Shown: piece after piece, positions 23,254 to 29,733 of the stretch
Layout of the letters: each line of letters starts with the position of its first letter
How positions within the stretch are numbered: position 1 is the first letter of the stretch
From: a virus
Reading direction: 5' to 3' (one strand)
DNA length: 30,929 nt
IMG/VR virus record: IMGVR_UViG_3300030329_001791
Coordinates: 1-30,929 of that record
Position numbers and translations under genes: made by a program
Notes under the pieces: generated by a model
The model's input: only the letters and a program-made list of their open reading frames with translations
Databases searched by the model: none
Told to the model about the DNA's origin: nothing

Positions 23254-24727
23254 TAGATACCTCCAAAATTGAGTTAATTATTGATTCTTCACTGTCAGCA
23301 CCGGCTAGTGTATCCGCTAACGACTGGGTTTCCCCGTCATTTAGTGTCACGGATACGTCCTCTAGTTTCTCCAGCAGAATGTCGGCTACATGCTCATCCA
23401 CCGTGCCTTCGGCAACGACGTATGAAATCAACACAGGTCGGTCTGACCCGTGTCGACTGAAGCGACCTTCAGCCTGAGTGACTTGTCCCGGCGTCCAAGG
23501 CAAGAGGACAAAGTAAACAACGTCCGTATGTTGGAGGCCATCAATGGCCTCCCCGAACGCATCATGTGTCCCGATAAAAAGGGCGGGACCCTCATGGTCA
23601 GCGTACTCTCTGACCATGCGCTCTCTCTCGGCGAGGCTATCCCCACCGTGACCACTCCACATCCCACAGGGCTCGGACTTCCGTGCCTTGGAGAGTGTCT
23701 TGTAGAGAGACTCGCAATCCTTCCGTCTACTGGTAAAGACTACGACTTTCTGGTTTTGGTCTAGCATCTCGCGAACTTCCTTTACAATCCAACTCCGTTT
23801 ACGAGACGCTGCTTCCTGCAACCGTACCTCAAAGACCGCCGACCCACCACGGCGTGCGGCCTTTTTCATTTCAGTTCTAAACGATGTCTGGCGAACTTGC
23901 TCCTCTGGACCTAAGTACACTAGCTGTCTACGTTTAGGGGGTAGCTCCTTCGCCATTTCGGTATAGGATACAGCGTGAGAAACAACACTTAACTTACGTT
24001 TAAGTTCCTCGCAGTTGCTGGTCCCCGTTGTATCCAGCCCACCGTACAGCCCCGGCTTAGCGTCACAGAAGTAGTGGACGAAGTCCCACGAGCTACCCCA
24101 CCGACCGGGCTGAATCAAATCAAGCTGAGCCCACAGGTCGCTGCGCCTGTCTCGGATGGGTGTGGCCGTAAGGCCAAGGCGACGTGTCGCCAGCTTACTC
24201 AAGCGAGATGCGTACGCTGCTCTGTTCTCCTTGAGTCGCCACCCAATCGTACCGTTAGCTCTAACGTACTTCTCTTTTCGCTGGTGTGACTTGCCCTTGT
24301 GAACCTCATCCCACACCAAAGCCAATGGACCTGACCCGGCCCACCGCTGAAGCTCCGGGTACCACCCCATCAGTATCTCCCACGATAAGACCACCGCCTC
24401 ATCGTCCGGGCTAAGTTCGTAGGGGGTCTTCCCTGACAACACACGTAGCTTTAAGTCCGTGTATTGTGAGGCTTCCCGCTTCCATTGGTTCTTCGTCGTC
24501 GCTCTAGTAACGACGACCTTCTTCTCCCCCACCGGGCCACTTACTAGAAACAAGAGTGCGGCCAGTGTCTTACCTGAACCACAGGCCCACCATAGGTTCG
24601 ACCCGTCGTTACCTCTGCTGTGTAACCATCCCCACGCATCTCTCTGGTATGGAGTCAGAAACTCCAATACCCACGGCTTGACCCGTGTCTGGATACTGGG
24701 GACTTCCCAAGGAAATCCCTGTCCCAT
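23240..24727 (-). CDS. SF2 DEAD/DEAH-type helicase
   Basis: 495 aa from the ATG at 24727 (GAGG six bases upstream, start one base after the previous stop); a TTG at 24739 is less likely. Motif Q-like TPYQRDAW (25-32), Walker A CGSGKT (49-54), VVVTRAT (71-77), Walker B/DEVH VWDEVH (138-143), motif III LTATPIRDR (186-194), and motif VI QAEGRFSRHGS near 430. The pattern matches phage SNF2/UvsW-like helicases that melt D-loops or branch-migrate. Together with the adjacent Cas4-like nuclease this resembles an AddAB/RecBCD-like functional pair. ATP-dependent DNA (less likely RNA) unwinding. Confidence 0.88.
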   Translation of the reverse strand: MGQGFPWEVPSIQTRVKPWVLEFLTPYQRDAWGWLHSRGNDGSNLWWACGSGKTLAALLFLVSGPVGEKKVVVTRATTKNQWKREASQYTDLKLRVLSGKTPYELSPDDEAVVLSWEILMGWYPELQRWAGSGPLALVWDEVHKGKSHQRKEKYVRANGTIGWRLKENRAAYASRLSKLATRRLGLTATPIRDRRSDLWAQLDLIQPGRWGSSWDFVHYFCDAKPGLYGGLDTTGTSNCEELKRKLSVVSHAVSYTEMAKELPPKRRQLVYLGPEEQVRQTSFRTEMKKAARRGGSAVFEVRLQEAASRKRSWIVKEVREMLDQNQKVVVFTSRRKDCESLYKTLSKARKSEPCGMWSGHGGDSLAERERMVREYADHEGPALFIGTHDAFGEAIDGLQHTDVVYFVLLPWTPGQVTQAEGRFSRHGSDRPVLISYVVAEGTVDEHVADILLEKLEDVSVTLNDGETQSLADTLAGADSEESIINSILEVSNGMQ

Positions 24728-24728
24728 T

Positions 24729-24917
24729 TTAAGCCTCAATCATCTCGGTTGGCATTGTGTGAAACGCGACCCAAGCGAGCACGTTTCTGTCCGGTCCCGT
24801 CAGTGCGATGTCGCACCCATCGATCTCCAGTTCCACGGCGAACATGTCGGAGATAGCTACATAGATTAGCTGTTCGTCGAAGTCGGGCACCGATTCCAGT
24901 TCTAAAACAACTCTCAT
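24729..24917 (-). CDS. small acidic hypothetical protein
   Basis: 62 aa; the ATG at 24917 overlaps the stop of the small basic gene upstream (ATGA), which fixes the start although no strong ribosome-binding site is present. Acidic and beta-rich: MRVVLELESVPDFDE, LIYVAISDMFAVELEIDG, NVLAWVAFHTMP. It ends one base before the helicase ATG, so it is coupled to it. No family recognised. An alternative reading from ATG 24921 in another frame is not supported by the overlap. Confidence 0.5.
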   Translation of the reverse strand: MRVVLELESVPDFDEQLIYVAISDMFAVELEIDGCDIALTGPDRNVLAWVAFHTMPTEMIEA

Positions 24918-25039
24918 ACATGGAGCTTAACCTTCTGGCGACACGCCTTCTTGTTCGCTCGCTTCTTTTTATCAGGATGGCGACCTGCCTTCGCAGACCG
25001 ATTCATCATGTTCACTACAACCATGTTCCGCTTCTTCAT
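24914..25039 (-). CDS. 41-aa Lys/Arg-rich peptide
   Basis: Very short reading frame with AAGGAGG eight bases before ATG (25039) and a TGA that forms ATGA with the next gene's start. The peptide begins MKKRNMVVVNMMNRS and continues AGRHPDKKKRANKKACRQK; 15 of 41 residues are Lys or Arg. It is probably a nucleic-acid-binding or RNA-polymerase/ribosome-interacting peptide, or simply a small early protein. Ribosome-binding site plus coupling make it a real gene more likely than chance. No known family. Confidence 0.55.
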   Translation of the reverse strand: MKKRNMVVVNMMNRSAKAGRHPDKKKRANKKACRQKVKLHV

Positions 25040-25076
25040 TTTCGCATCCTCCTTCTTTCTATGTTAAATCGAGGGC

Positions 25077-25190
25077 ATGGACCCACGCCGAACGACTGTG
25101 ATTTTTGTGTGGCTTTACTTAACTAGCTACATACTTATCTCGGTCCCGTTAGGAATCTACTGGGCCGGACTCGGTCTTGGTTGGTGGTGA
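25077..25190 (+). CDS. possible 37-aa membrane peptide, opposite strand
   Basis: ATG at 25077 preceded closely by GAGGG (one-base spacer, shorter than ideal). The peptide starts MDPRRTTVIFVWLYLTSYIL and ends IYWAGLGLGWW: two Args then a continuous hydrophobic segment long enough to span a membrane. It lies mostly in the 109-bp gap between two leftward genes and overlaps the 3' end of the left-reading zinc-binding gene by 42 bp. Could be a real short rightward gene or a chance frame; the weak ribosome-binding site keeps confidence low. Confidence 0.25.
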   Translation: MDPRRTTVIFVWLYLTSYILISVPLGIYWAGLGLGWW

Positions 25191-25370
25191 CTCCTGTCGC
25201 ATGAGCCTTAGGAACTGGCGGCCGTGCTTGCAGTCACATGGAATCAACTTGCGCCCATCCCCGGTCCTCCAGCCCAGTAAACTGACGTAGCCTTTATTTA
25301 GGCAGTCGGGACACGTCTTCTCTTTACGAGGCACGAGGCACCCTGAACGGGAGGACTTTGGCAAACGCAT
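25149..25370 (-). CDS. small zinc-binding-type protein
   Basis: 73 aa from ATG 25370 (GAGGAGG three bases upstream); a GTG at 25334 with AGGG would give 61 aa that starts just before the cysteine motif and is also plausible. Key feature is TCPDCLNKGYV followed by PCDCKHG, a Cys pair plus Cys pair that can bind one zinc (a DnaJ-like CxxC/CxC layout). The tail is Pro/Ser/Thr-rich. Overlaps the upstream gene's end. Likely a small zinc-ribbon adaptor; target unknown. Confidence 0.55.
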   Translation of the reverse strand: MRLPKSSRSGCLVPRKEKTCPDCLNKGYVSLLGWRTGDGRKLIPCDCKHGRQFLRLMRQESPPTKTESGPVDS

Positions 25371-25644
25371 CGGCCTCCTCGACATCCTCAAGTCTCTTCG
25401 CATGAGCCTCTGGATGGATGAATATCTCATCGGACATCAGGTCCGGCTTGCCGTGCTCCTCCTCGTAATGATGCTGCATGAGTACCCAGCCGCCCTCTTC
25501 AAGATGCTCCATCTCTGGATCGAAGACCACAGGGTCAGAACCCTCAGGGACTTCTGCGTCGGCCGGGACCGTGAAGTCACAGAACCTACACTTCAGCAAC
25601 CGGGGCTGAAACTTCTCAATGAACTCTTCGTCATGCCCACTCAT
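25324..25644 (-). CDS. acidic small protein with Cys2His2-like motif
   Basis: 106 aa; AGGAGG six bases before ATG, and the ATG overlaps the upstream stop (ATGA). CRFCDFTV (residues 19-26) and QHHYEEEH (57-64) together give a Cys2-His2 zinc-finger-like set separated by an acidic loop. The C-terminus is charged and basic (FRVPRAS). Possibly a DNA- or protein-binding finger protein of the early region. No named family recognised. Confidence 0.55.
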   Translation of the reverse strand: MSGHDEEFIEKFQPRLLKCRFCDFTVPADAEVPEGSDPVVFDPEMEHLEEGGWVLMQHHYEEEHGKPDLMSDEIFIHPEAHAKRLEDVEEADAFAKVLPFRVPRAS

Positions 25645-25829
25645 TCTTCACCTCCTAAATCTAAAGTAAGAATCTCCGGGTAGACCACGGGCTCAGACCC
25701 CGCCAACTCAAACGTATACTCAACGACGTATTCGTCAGGTTGACGGTTCGCTTTCGCTGCTTCCACGTCAGCGAACATCGACCGTGGGTTACCGTCTGCT
25801 TTCTCAACTGAGTACATCAACATCAACAT
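25641..25829 (-). CDS. small hypothetical protein
   Basis: 62 aa from ATG 25829, which overlaps the upstream TGA (TGATG). Starts MLMLMYSVEKADGN and contains beta strands (EYVVEYTFEL). The C-terminal GGEE is encoded by the AGGAGGTGAAGA that is also the ribosome-binding site of the next gene, so this end is set by the coupling. No known motif. Confidence 0.5.
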   Translation of the reverse strand: MLMLMYSVEKADGNPRSMFADVEAAKANRQPDEYVVEYTFELAGSEPVVYPEILTLDLGGEE

Positions 25830-26002
25830 CACTTACCCCCACCAAAGTCAGGGGCGTGCGTGTTTCCACCCGGCGGACACAGGTATACCTTCGTAATACT
25901 AAACGGTAGAGCTAGGTCGCCCGCGTCATAAGCCTCCTGCATAATCTCTAAGAACCATGCGTAGTCCTCTTCATTTGCGAATGTAACTCTCGCTTCAATC
26001 AT
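25829..26002 (-). CDS. 57-aa hypothetical protein
   Basis: Reading frame from ATG 26002, with AAAGGAGG six bases before it, to TGA at 25829-25831. The start overlaps the upstream TGA (TGATG). Begins MIEARVTFANEEDYAWFLEI and ends THAPDFGGGK, a compact alpha/beta peptide with an acidic helix after the first strand. Both ends are coupled, and it fills a stretch that would otherwise be empty in a tightly packed operon, so it is very likely coding. Function unknown. Confidence 0.6.
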   Translation of the reverse strand: MIEARVTFANEEDYAWFLEIMQEAYDAGDLALPFSITKVYLCPPGGNTHAPDFGGGK

Positions 26003-26190
26003 CACTCACCTCCTTTTGAATAACCATCTTTAAACCAACCATCCCCCTTGAGGATGAACCCGCCTAAGCTCACGAGCTTAGTCAGGTCCACCCCCTCACA
26101 CTTCGGACATTGAACCGAAGACGAAGCGGCTCGCACCAGCTTTTCAAACTGATGCGAGCACGCCTCACACCGATACTCATAGATGGGCAT
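26002..26190 (-). CDS. FmdB-type zinc-ribbon protein
   Basis: 62 aa from ATG 26190; starts MPIYEYRCEACSHQFEKLV, the hallmark of the FmdB/CxxC zinc-ribbon family, followed by VQCPKCEGVDLTKLVS. CxxC pairs at residues 8-11 and 28-31 would bind zinc. A TTG at 26205 would add five residues but the family normally begins with MPIYEY. Family members are suspected regulators or adaptors; in phages the role is not known. C-terminal GGE is encoded by the next gene's ribosome-binding site. Confidence 0.75.
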   Translation of the reverse strand: MPIYEYRCEACSHQFEKLVRAASSSVQCPKCEGVDLTKLVSLGGFILKGDGWFKDGYSKGGE

Positions 26191-26201
26191 CGGCCACTCA
26201 A

Positions 26202-26384
26202 TCAACTCAGACGTTGCGATGCACGGTCCATCAGGTACTGCCTGAGGATGAAGCGCAACTGACTAGAGACAGGACGTTCGTCTTGCTCCGCAACCTTCTT
26301 CAACTCCTCGTGCATCCCGTCAGTCAAGTAAATCATCAACGGCTTAGGGAACTTCCTATTCGCAACTTTTTTCTTCTTCGACAT
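26202..26384 (-). CDS. ribbon-helix-helix DNA-binding protein
   Basis: 60 aa; GAGGAGG six bases before ATG. Basic N-terminus (MSKKKKVANRKFPKP) then LMIYLTDGMHEELKKVAEQ and PVSSQLRFILRQYLMDRA: a strand plus two helices as in Arc/CopG repressors that dimerise and put the strand into the DNA major groove. The gene follows the only clear terminator of the early region. It is a candidate regulator of the divergent control region near 29160, by inference only. Confidence 0.7.
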   Translation of the reverse strand: MSKKKKVANRKFPKPLMIYLTDGMHEELKKVAEQDERPVSSQLRFILRQYLMDRASQRLS

Positions 26385-26393
26385 AATTCACCT

Positions 26394-26427
26394 CCTCAAA
26401 AATGGAGCGGGGATTTCTCCCCGCTCC
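26394..26427 (-). terminator. intrinsic terminator
   Basis: On the - strand a perfect 10-bp stem GGAGCGGGGA / TCCCCGCTCC with loop GAAA is followed by ATTTTTG. Placed nine bases after the DUF932 gene, it should stop or attenuate leftward early transcription before the ribbon-helix-helix gene. Confidence 0.88.
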
Positions 26428-26435
26428 GGTTAACA

Positions 26436-27476
26436 TTAAGCCGCAATCAGAAGGTCAAGAGCCTTCTGATTGAGAGCATTTCCACTTCCAAACCACGATG
26501 ACTCAAGGAGTCGCTCACCTCGACGGCGAGAGTACCCTGCGTCATTCTTATCCCCAGCGTTCACACGCTGATGGTGTGTAGTGAACTCTGTGATTGCGTT
26601 GTACGCACCCCACGCAGTTCCCCTCACTCCCACAATGTCAGTGCCAACACCAGACTCAAACAACTCGTCCAGCTTCAGCCGCTTGTTGTGAGTCATAGTC
26701 CAGCCACGACCGGGCTTCTCATCGTCCTCAACCTCCGGCAGAGGCATGAGTGTATCAAGCAACTTGGCCCACTGTGCGGAGTTCACTTGCTTACGAGCCA
26801 GTGCAGTCATTGTCTCCGCATAGTTTTCAGCGTTGTCGATTGCCAATCCGAGCACTCGCTTCGCCTCTTCGACCTTAGTCATAGCCGATGACGTGTGACG
26901 GATCTTAACCATCTTGTCGCCGTTCTCCTTAGCTGTACCAAGAGCGTAGTTGGCCGTGTTCTGGCAAACAATCCGGGTTCCAGTAAAGAACGCGGTCAAG
27001 TTTGTACGACCATCTTTCCCATCAATCAAGGCAAGGTAAGGCTGAACCTCATCACCGGGCACCGGGGCGAAAGTCAGGTTGGTCAACTCTGCGAGCAACC
27101 AAACCTTACGTCCACCGTGGAGTGACCCAGCGGTATGATACCGGACCAGACGTTCTGGTCCCGTAATCGCATCCAAAAAACCGAAGCAGGCTTTGTTTTG
27201 GATGGGCTCAAACTGATTCCCAACCACGCCAAGCACCGCTTTGGTGTCGTCACGAACAACCGCAAAGTTGTTCGGGATGTCGATTCGTGACCCATCTTTG
27301 TCGTACTCCGCAAAGATGGGCTGACATCCCACTTCCCAATCCAGTCCTGCTGCGACGATGGCTTCTTCAGCCGTCACCGCATCATCACCTACATAGTTAC
27401 CGAGTCCATGCCAAGGCACGTCTCCGGTATACATCATGTTCGCTTTCCCATTACTCATATCAAGTGCATGTGACAC
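26436..27476 (-). CDS. DUF932 / TIGR03299 family phage protein
   Basis: 346 aa with a GTG start (27476) and AGGAGG six bases upstream. Recognised by the N-terminal PWHGLGNYV and the body EVGCQPIFAE, FAVVRDDTKAVLGVVG, RIVCQNTANYALG and IRHTSS, the conserved run of DUF932 proteins found in phages and plasmids. The function is unknown, although they are often expressed early and abundantly. No catalytic motif clear to me; ends WFGSGNALNQKALDLL. It is the largest early gene and is followed by a strong terminator, so its transcript probably accumulates. Confidence 0.85.
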   Translation of the reverse strand: MSHALDMSNGKANMMYTGDVPWHGLGNYVGDDAVTAEEAIVAAGLDWEVGCQPIFAEYDKDGSRIDIPNNFAVVRDDTKAVLGVVGNQFEPIQNKACFGFLDAITGPERLVRYHTAGSLHGGRKVWLLAELTNLTFAPVPGDEVQPYLALIDGKDGRTNLTAFFTGTRIVCQNTANYALGTAKENGDKMVKIRHTSSAMTKVEEAKRVLGLAIDNAENYAETMTALARKQVNSAQWAKLLDTLMPLPEVEDDEKPGRGWTMTHNKRLKLDELFESGVGTDIVGVRGTAWGAYNAITEFTTHHQRVNAGDKNDAGYSRRRGERLLESSWFGSGNALNQKALDLLIAA

Positions 27477-27486
27477 TATTCACCTC

Positions 27487-27723
27487 CTAGTGTGCTCTAA
27501 AGTTGTAATAAAAACGAGGATGATGGATAAAATCCAGCGTCCCCTTCTGTCCATCTGACTTACGCTCCACGAAAACGCAGGGCGCGAGGAAACTCTTGAC
27601 ATAGAAGTCCCGCTGAAGCTCGGTGGTATCCCACACCTCACCGTACAGTGCCTCCATGTCTTCCCTACTTGGCCCCTCTTGCTGGGCCTTCTTCACTACA
27701 TCAACTGCTTCTTCAAACTTCAC
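27487..27723 (-). CDS. conserved small phage protein
   Basis: 78 aa, GTG start in a GTGA overlap with the upstream stop, AGGAGG six bases upstream. Helical N-terminus (FEEAVDVVKKAQQ) then RDFYVKSFLAPCVFVERKSD and GTLDFIHHPRFYYNF; the FxVxxFxAPxVxVxRK and HPRxYYxF patterns recur in early proteins of other phages. The fold looks like a small beta sheet after two helices. Function unknown. Confidence 0.6.
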   Translation of the reverse strand: MKFEEAVDVVKKAQQEGPSREDMEALYGEVWDTTELQRDFYVKSFLAPCVFVERKSDGQKGTLDFIHHPRFYYNFRAH

Positions 27724-28010
27724 TCTTCACCTCCTGTGTATCGAGGAAGCTGACGTACCCTGCTGTCTGACTTCGTGTAGTTGTCAAACAGGTCAGGGAT
27801 AAGGCCAGTCTCCCGTTCAAACGCTTTCAAGAACTTCGGCATATCCGAGTCCTCCTCAAGAAACACCATCCCACTCCTCTCATTGACGTAGGAGTAAGAC
27901 GAGATGTCTTTCTCCAAACCGTACTCTTTGATCAAACTCAATGGGACTTCAAGCCATGCGTGGCCCGGGTCACCATGAAAAACAAACCTAATCTCACTCT
28001 GTGTAAACAT
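27720..28010 (-). CDS. conserved small phage protein
   Basis: 96 aa; ATG 28010 overlaps the upstream TGA (TGATG) with AGGAGG upstream. Key features: FHGDPGHAWLEVPLSLI (residues ~11-27), ISSYSYVN and VFLEEDSDMPKFLKAF, a GHxWLEV plus SSYSY plus LEED pattern seen in other phage early proteins, possibly a small cysteine-free alpha/beta fold. Ends TGGEE, encoded by the following gene's ribosome-binding site. Function unknown. Confidence 0.6.
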   Translation of the reverse strand: MFTQSEIRFVFHGDPGHAWLEVPLSLIKEYGLEKDISSYSYVNERSGMVFLEEDSDMPKFLKAFERETGLIPDLFDNYTKSDSRVRQLPRYTGGEE

Positions 28011-28384
28011 CACTCTTCACCTCCTTTGGATTCTTCGCGATCTTTCCATCGCATGTTTATTTCAACTCTGTCTCTTGCCATTAAACCAAACTTCCGATTC
28101 CACTTAGCTTTCGATTGGTCCATAACATTGGTCTTCAAACCGATATGGTCCTTCACGTCGTCCAGCGTAATGGTGTCGTAGCACCCGTTGATCATCGAGT
28201 ACATCATCATCCGAGTGTAGAACTCAAGACAGTTCTTCTCGGTGATTTCTCCCAAGTCAATGACCATCGTGGCGAAAATCAACACCTCGGTCTTCATGTT
28301 CATGTAGTCTTCGCCACGGGTTTCACACCCCCAGCACTTCTCTTCATAGTTCTCAATATCAACCAGTTTATAGTCCAGCGACAT
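28010..28384 (-). CDS. hypothetical protein
   Basis: 124 aa from ATG 28384 (GGAG seven bases upstream), overlapping the upstream gene by 17 bp. A Met- and acid-rich helical protein with CWGCETRGEDY near the N-terminus, IDLGEITEKNCLEFYTRMMMY in the middle and a basic DQSKAKWNRKFGLMARDR region. A two-cysteine CxxC may bind metal. The helical middle and basic end could suit DNA binding, but no family is recognised. Ends KGGEE. Confidence 0.55.
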   Translation of the reverse strand: MSLDYKLVDIENYEEKCWGCETRGEDYMNMKTEVLIFATMVIDLGEITEKNCLEFYTRMMMYSMINGCYDTITLDDVKDHIGLKTNVMDQSKAKWNRKFGLMARDRVEINMRWKDREESKGGEE

Positions 28385-28634
28385 CACTCATCTCCTTGTT
28401 TTTAGTTTCAACTTTAGCAATCAATTGTTTAAGGGCCTCCAAGTCCTTGTCTCTCCACTCTTCCAAGTAATCTTCAAACGCGAGGAGAAACCTGTCCGCA
28501 TCAAAAGGGCACATCTTCAACACATCACTCCAATATTGGGTCGACTCTCCCAGATACTCGATGATGTCATCCTCATCGAGATGTTCCAGTACCACATTGC
28601 TATCGACTTGAACCTCAATCCAAACATTAGGCAT
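28368..28634 (-). CDS. acidic hypothetical protein
   Basis: 88 aa from ATG 28634, six bases after GGAG, with 8-bp overlap of the upstream stop. Strongly acidic: MPNVWIEVQVDSNVVLEHLD, IIEYLGEST and FEDYLEEWRDKDLEALKQLI. Acidic early proteins of phages may mimic DNA or bind host proteins, but nothing specific can be claimed. The alternate start at 28646 gives four more residues. Confidence 0.5.
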   Translation of the reverse strand: MPNVWIEVQVDSNVVLEHLDEDDIIEYLGESTQYWSDVLKMCPFDADRFLLAFEDYLEEWRDKDLEALKQLIAKVETKNKEMSDVAGL

Positions 28635-29037
28635 GACCAACTCCATTGTCCGAGTAAGCCGTGGAAATATCGTGCAACCCGGCTTCCTCAGCAGAGTTGA
28701 TCTCAGTCTCCAGCACGTTTGTTGTATGACTCATCTGCTCAGACAAAGCCTGCACAGACTTAAAGATGCGGTCCAAAAGCTCAAGTTTAAGATTCTGTTT
28801 CTCAACCAGAGCTTCCAACTCTTTGACCTTATCGGTCTGACCAACAATAGATGCGTACTTCTCTTTGTACTCATCCTGCTGAGTTACCCAGTCCCAGACT
28901 TCTGCAAAGTCCCACGCTTCAAAGTATTGGAGAGCCGCAAACGGGGTCGACTCCTCCATAATGGCATCGTGAATCTCGGACGTATCCAAGGTAAAGTGAA
29001 CAACAAGTTCACCATCAAAATATACTTCTTTCTCCAT
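28627..29037 (-). CDS. coiled-coil hypothetical protein, first gene of leftward operon
   Basis: 136 aa; GGAGG six bases before ATG. N-terminal strands (EVYFDGELVVHFTLDTSE), then WDFAEVWDWVTQQDEY and a heptad-patterned helix of ~45 residues (KVKELEALVEKQNLKLELLD). Probably forms a coiled-coil dimer. It is the first gene after the divergent control region and thus likely among the earliest expressed. No known motif. Confidence 0.6.
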   Translation of the reverse strand: MEKEVYFDGELVVHFTLDTSEIHDAIMEESTPFAALQYFEAWDFAEVWDWVTQQDEYKEKYASIVGQTDKVKELEALVEKQNLKLELLDRIFKSVQALSEQMSHTTNVLETEINSAEEAGLHDISTAYSDNGVGHA

Positions 29038-29160
29038 TCAGCACCTCCAATGTAAGTGGTTTGTTTCAACTAGAACGCCAACGACGTATGTACGAACGAA
29101 CAACGAACGCTCAACGCCAGAGGCGCTAGCCGTCTATCGGGCCACCCCCGAGGCGTCAAC

Positions 29161-29175
29161 GTCACGAAATGTCAC
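29161..29175 (-). promoter_or_regulatory. operator-like element 1
   Basis: On the - strand GTGACATTTCGTGAC: two GTGAC half-sites in direct orientation, five bases apart. It matches the element at 29211-29225 at 13 of 15 positions but lies in the opposite orientation. The pair of inverted copies fits binding of a regulator on both faces of the divergent region. Confidence 0.5.
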
Positions 29176-29210
29176 CGCTGATTCCCGGCGTTGAACCTGC
29201 GCTATCGGCC

Positions 29211-29225
29211 GTGACAAATCGTGAC
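29211..29225 (+). promoter_or_regulatory. operator-like element 2
   Basis: GTGACAAATCGTGAC, again GTGAC-N5-GTGAC, inverted with respect to the element at 29161-29175. Continues into GTGACATT, whose complement AATGTCAC is at 29168-29175. Likely regulator sites; the ribbon-helix-helix protein at 26202-26384 is a candidate binder. Confidence 0.5.
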
Positions 29226-29306
29226 ATTGCCAGCGGATAGGCACCCGGTTAGTCGGGGGGCGTCTCCAACAGCGGAGGCAGTCAACCACAGACAGGAGGT
29301 GTCCAC

Positions 29307-29477
29307 ATGCGAAAGACTAAATACGTTGAGTACCTAACGTTTTACATTTTGAATAAACTGGCATGGAGATTGGAGAAGGAACTGACTCAGATTCAGTTCG
29401 ATAATCCAAATCCACAATACTTCATGGCGTTGGCCAAGGCCCACCATGCTGTAACTGAACTCCGTCAGTATTACTGA
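29307..29477 (+). CDS. 56-aa hypothetical protein, first gene of rightward early operon
   Basis: ATG with AGGAGG eight bases upstream. The peptide begins MRKTKYVEYLTFYILNKLAW and ends AKAHHAVTELRQYY; mainly helical, slightly amphipathic, with aromatic residues. The sequence GACA-GGAGG-TGTC places the ribosome-binding site in a small loop. Stop lies seven bases before the next ATG. No known family. Confidence 0.55.
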   Translation: MRKTKYVEYLTFYILNKLAWRLEKELTQIQFDNPNPQYFMALAKAHHAVTELRQYY

Positions 29478-29484
29478 GGTGACC

Positions 29485-29733
29485 ATGACCACGATGAGTA
29501 AGTATGACTCTAGGGATGAGTCTAAGGTACGGATTGACAAGTTGATTGTAGTGTTGGAAGGACTGTTTGCAGGTGAAACTATAGTTAAAGACATACGAAT
29601 GAGCGGTGATTCGATTGTTGTCATTACAGTAGACAAAGATGGAAAGAGCGAACCGTACTTTTTCCCTGAGGACATAGAGGAGGATGGAAATGCGATTGGA
29701 TGGAACATCTATGAAGACTACTACTGGGATTGA
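29485..29733 (+). CDS. small acidic hypothetical protein
   Basis: 82 aa from ATG 29485 with GAGG five bases upstream; a GTG at 29479 would add two residues. Features: DKLIVVLEGLFAGETIVKDI, MSGDSIVVITVDKDGKSEPY and FFPEDIEEDGNAIGWNIYED, a small alpha/beta fold with an acidic C-terminal half. Overlaps the following gene by 44 bp. Function unknown. Confidence 0.55.
   Translation: MTTMSKYDSRDESKVRIDKLIVVLEGLFAGETIVKDIRMSGDSIVVITVDKDGKSEPYFFPEDIEEDGNAIGWNIYEDYYWD

Larger units (their letters stand above)
29038..29306. promoter_or_regulatory. divergent early control region
   Basis: 269 bp between outward-facing operons, with no gene. Left part has AACG/ACGAAC repeats (29072-29111); centre has a small CGCC-AGA-GGCG hairpin, two copies of CTATCGG and two operator-like elements (listed separately). 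No consensus sigma70 -10 box is evident, so a phage-type or unusual promoter is possible. Most likely holds promoters for both early operons; an origin is an alternative. Confidence 0.6.

Noticed and set aside
28633-29055. + strand frame of 140 aa
   Set aside because: Antisense to the coiled-coil gene 28627-29037, which has a strong ribosome-binding site.
29038-29306. tRNA gene in the divergent region
   Set aside because: No cloverleaf with T-loop GTTCRA and acceptor pairing could be drawn.
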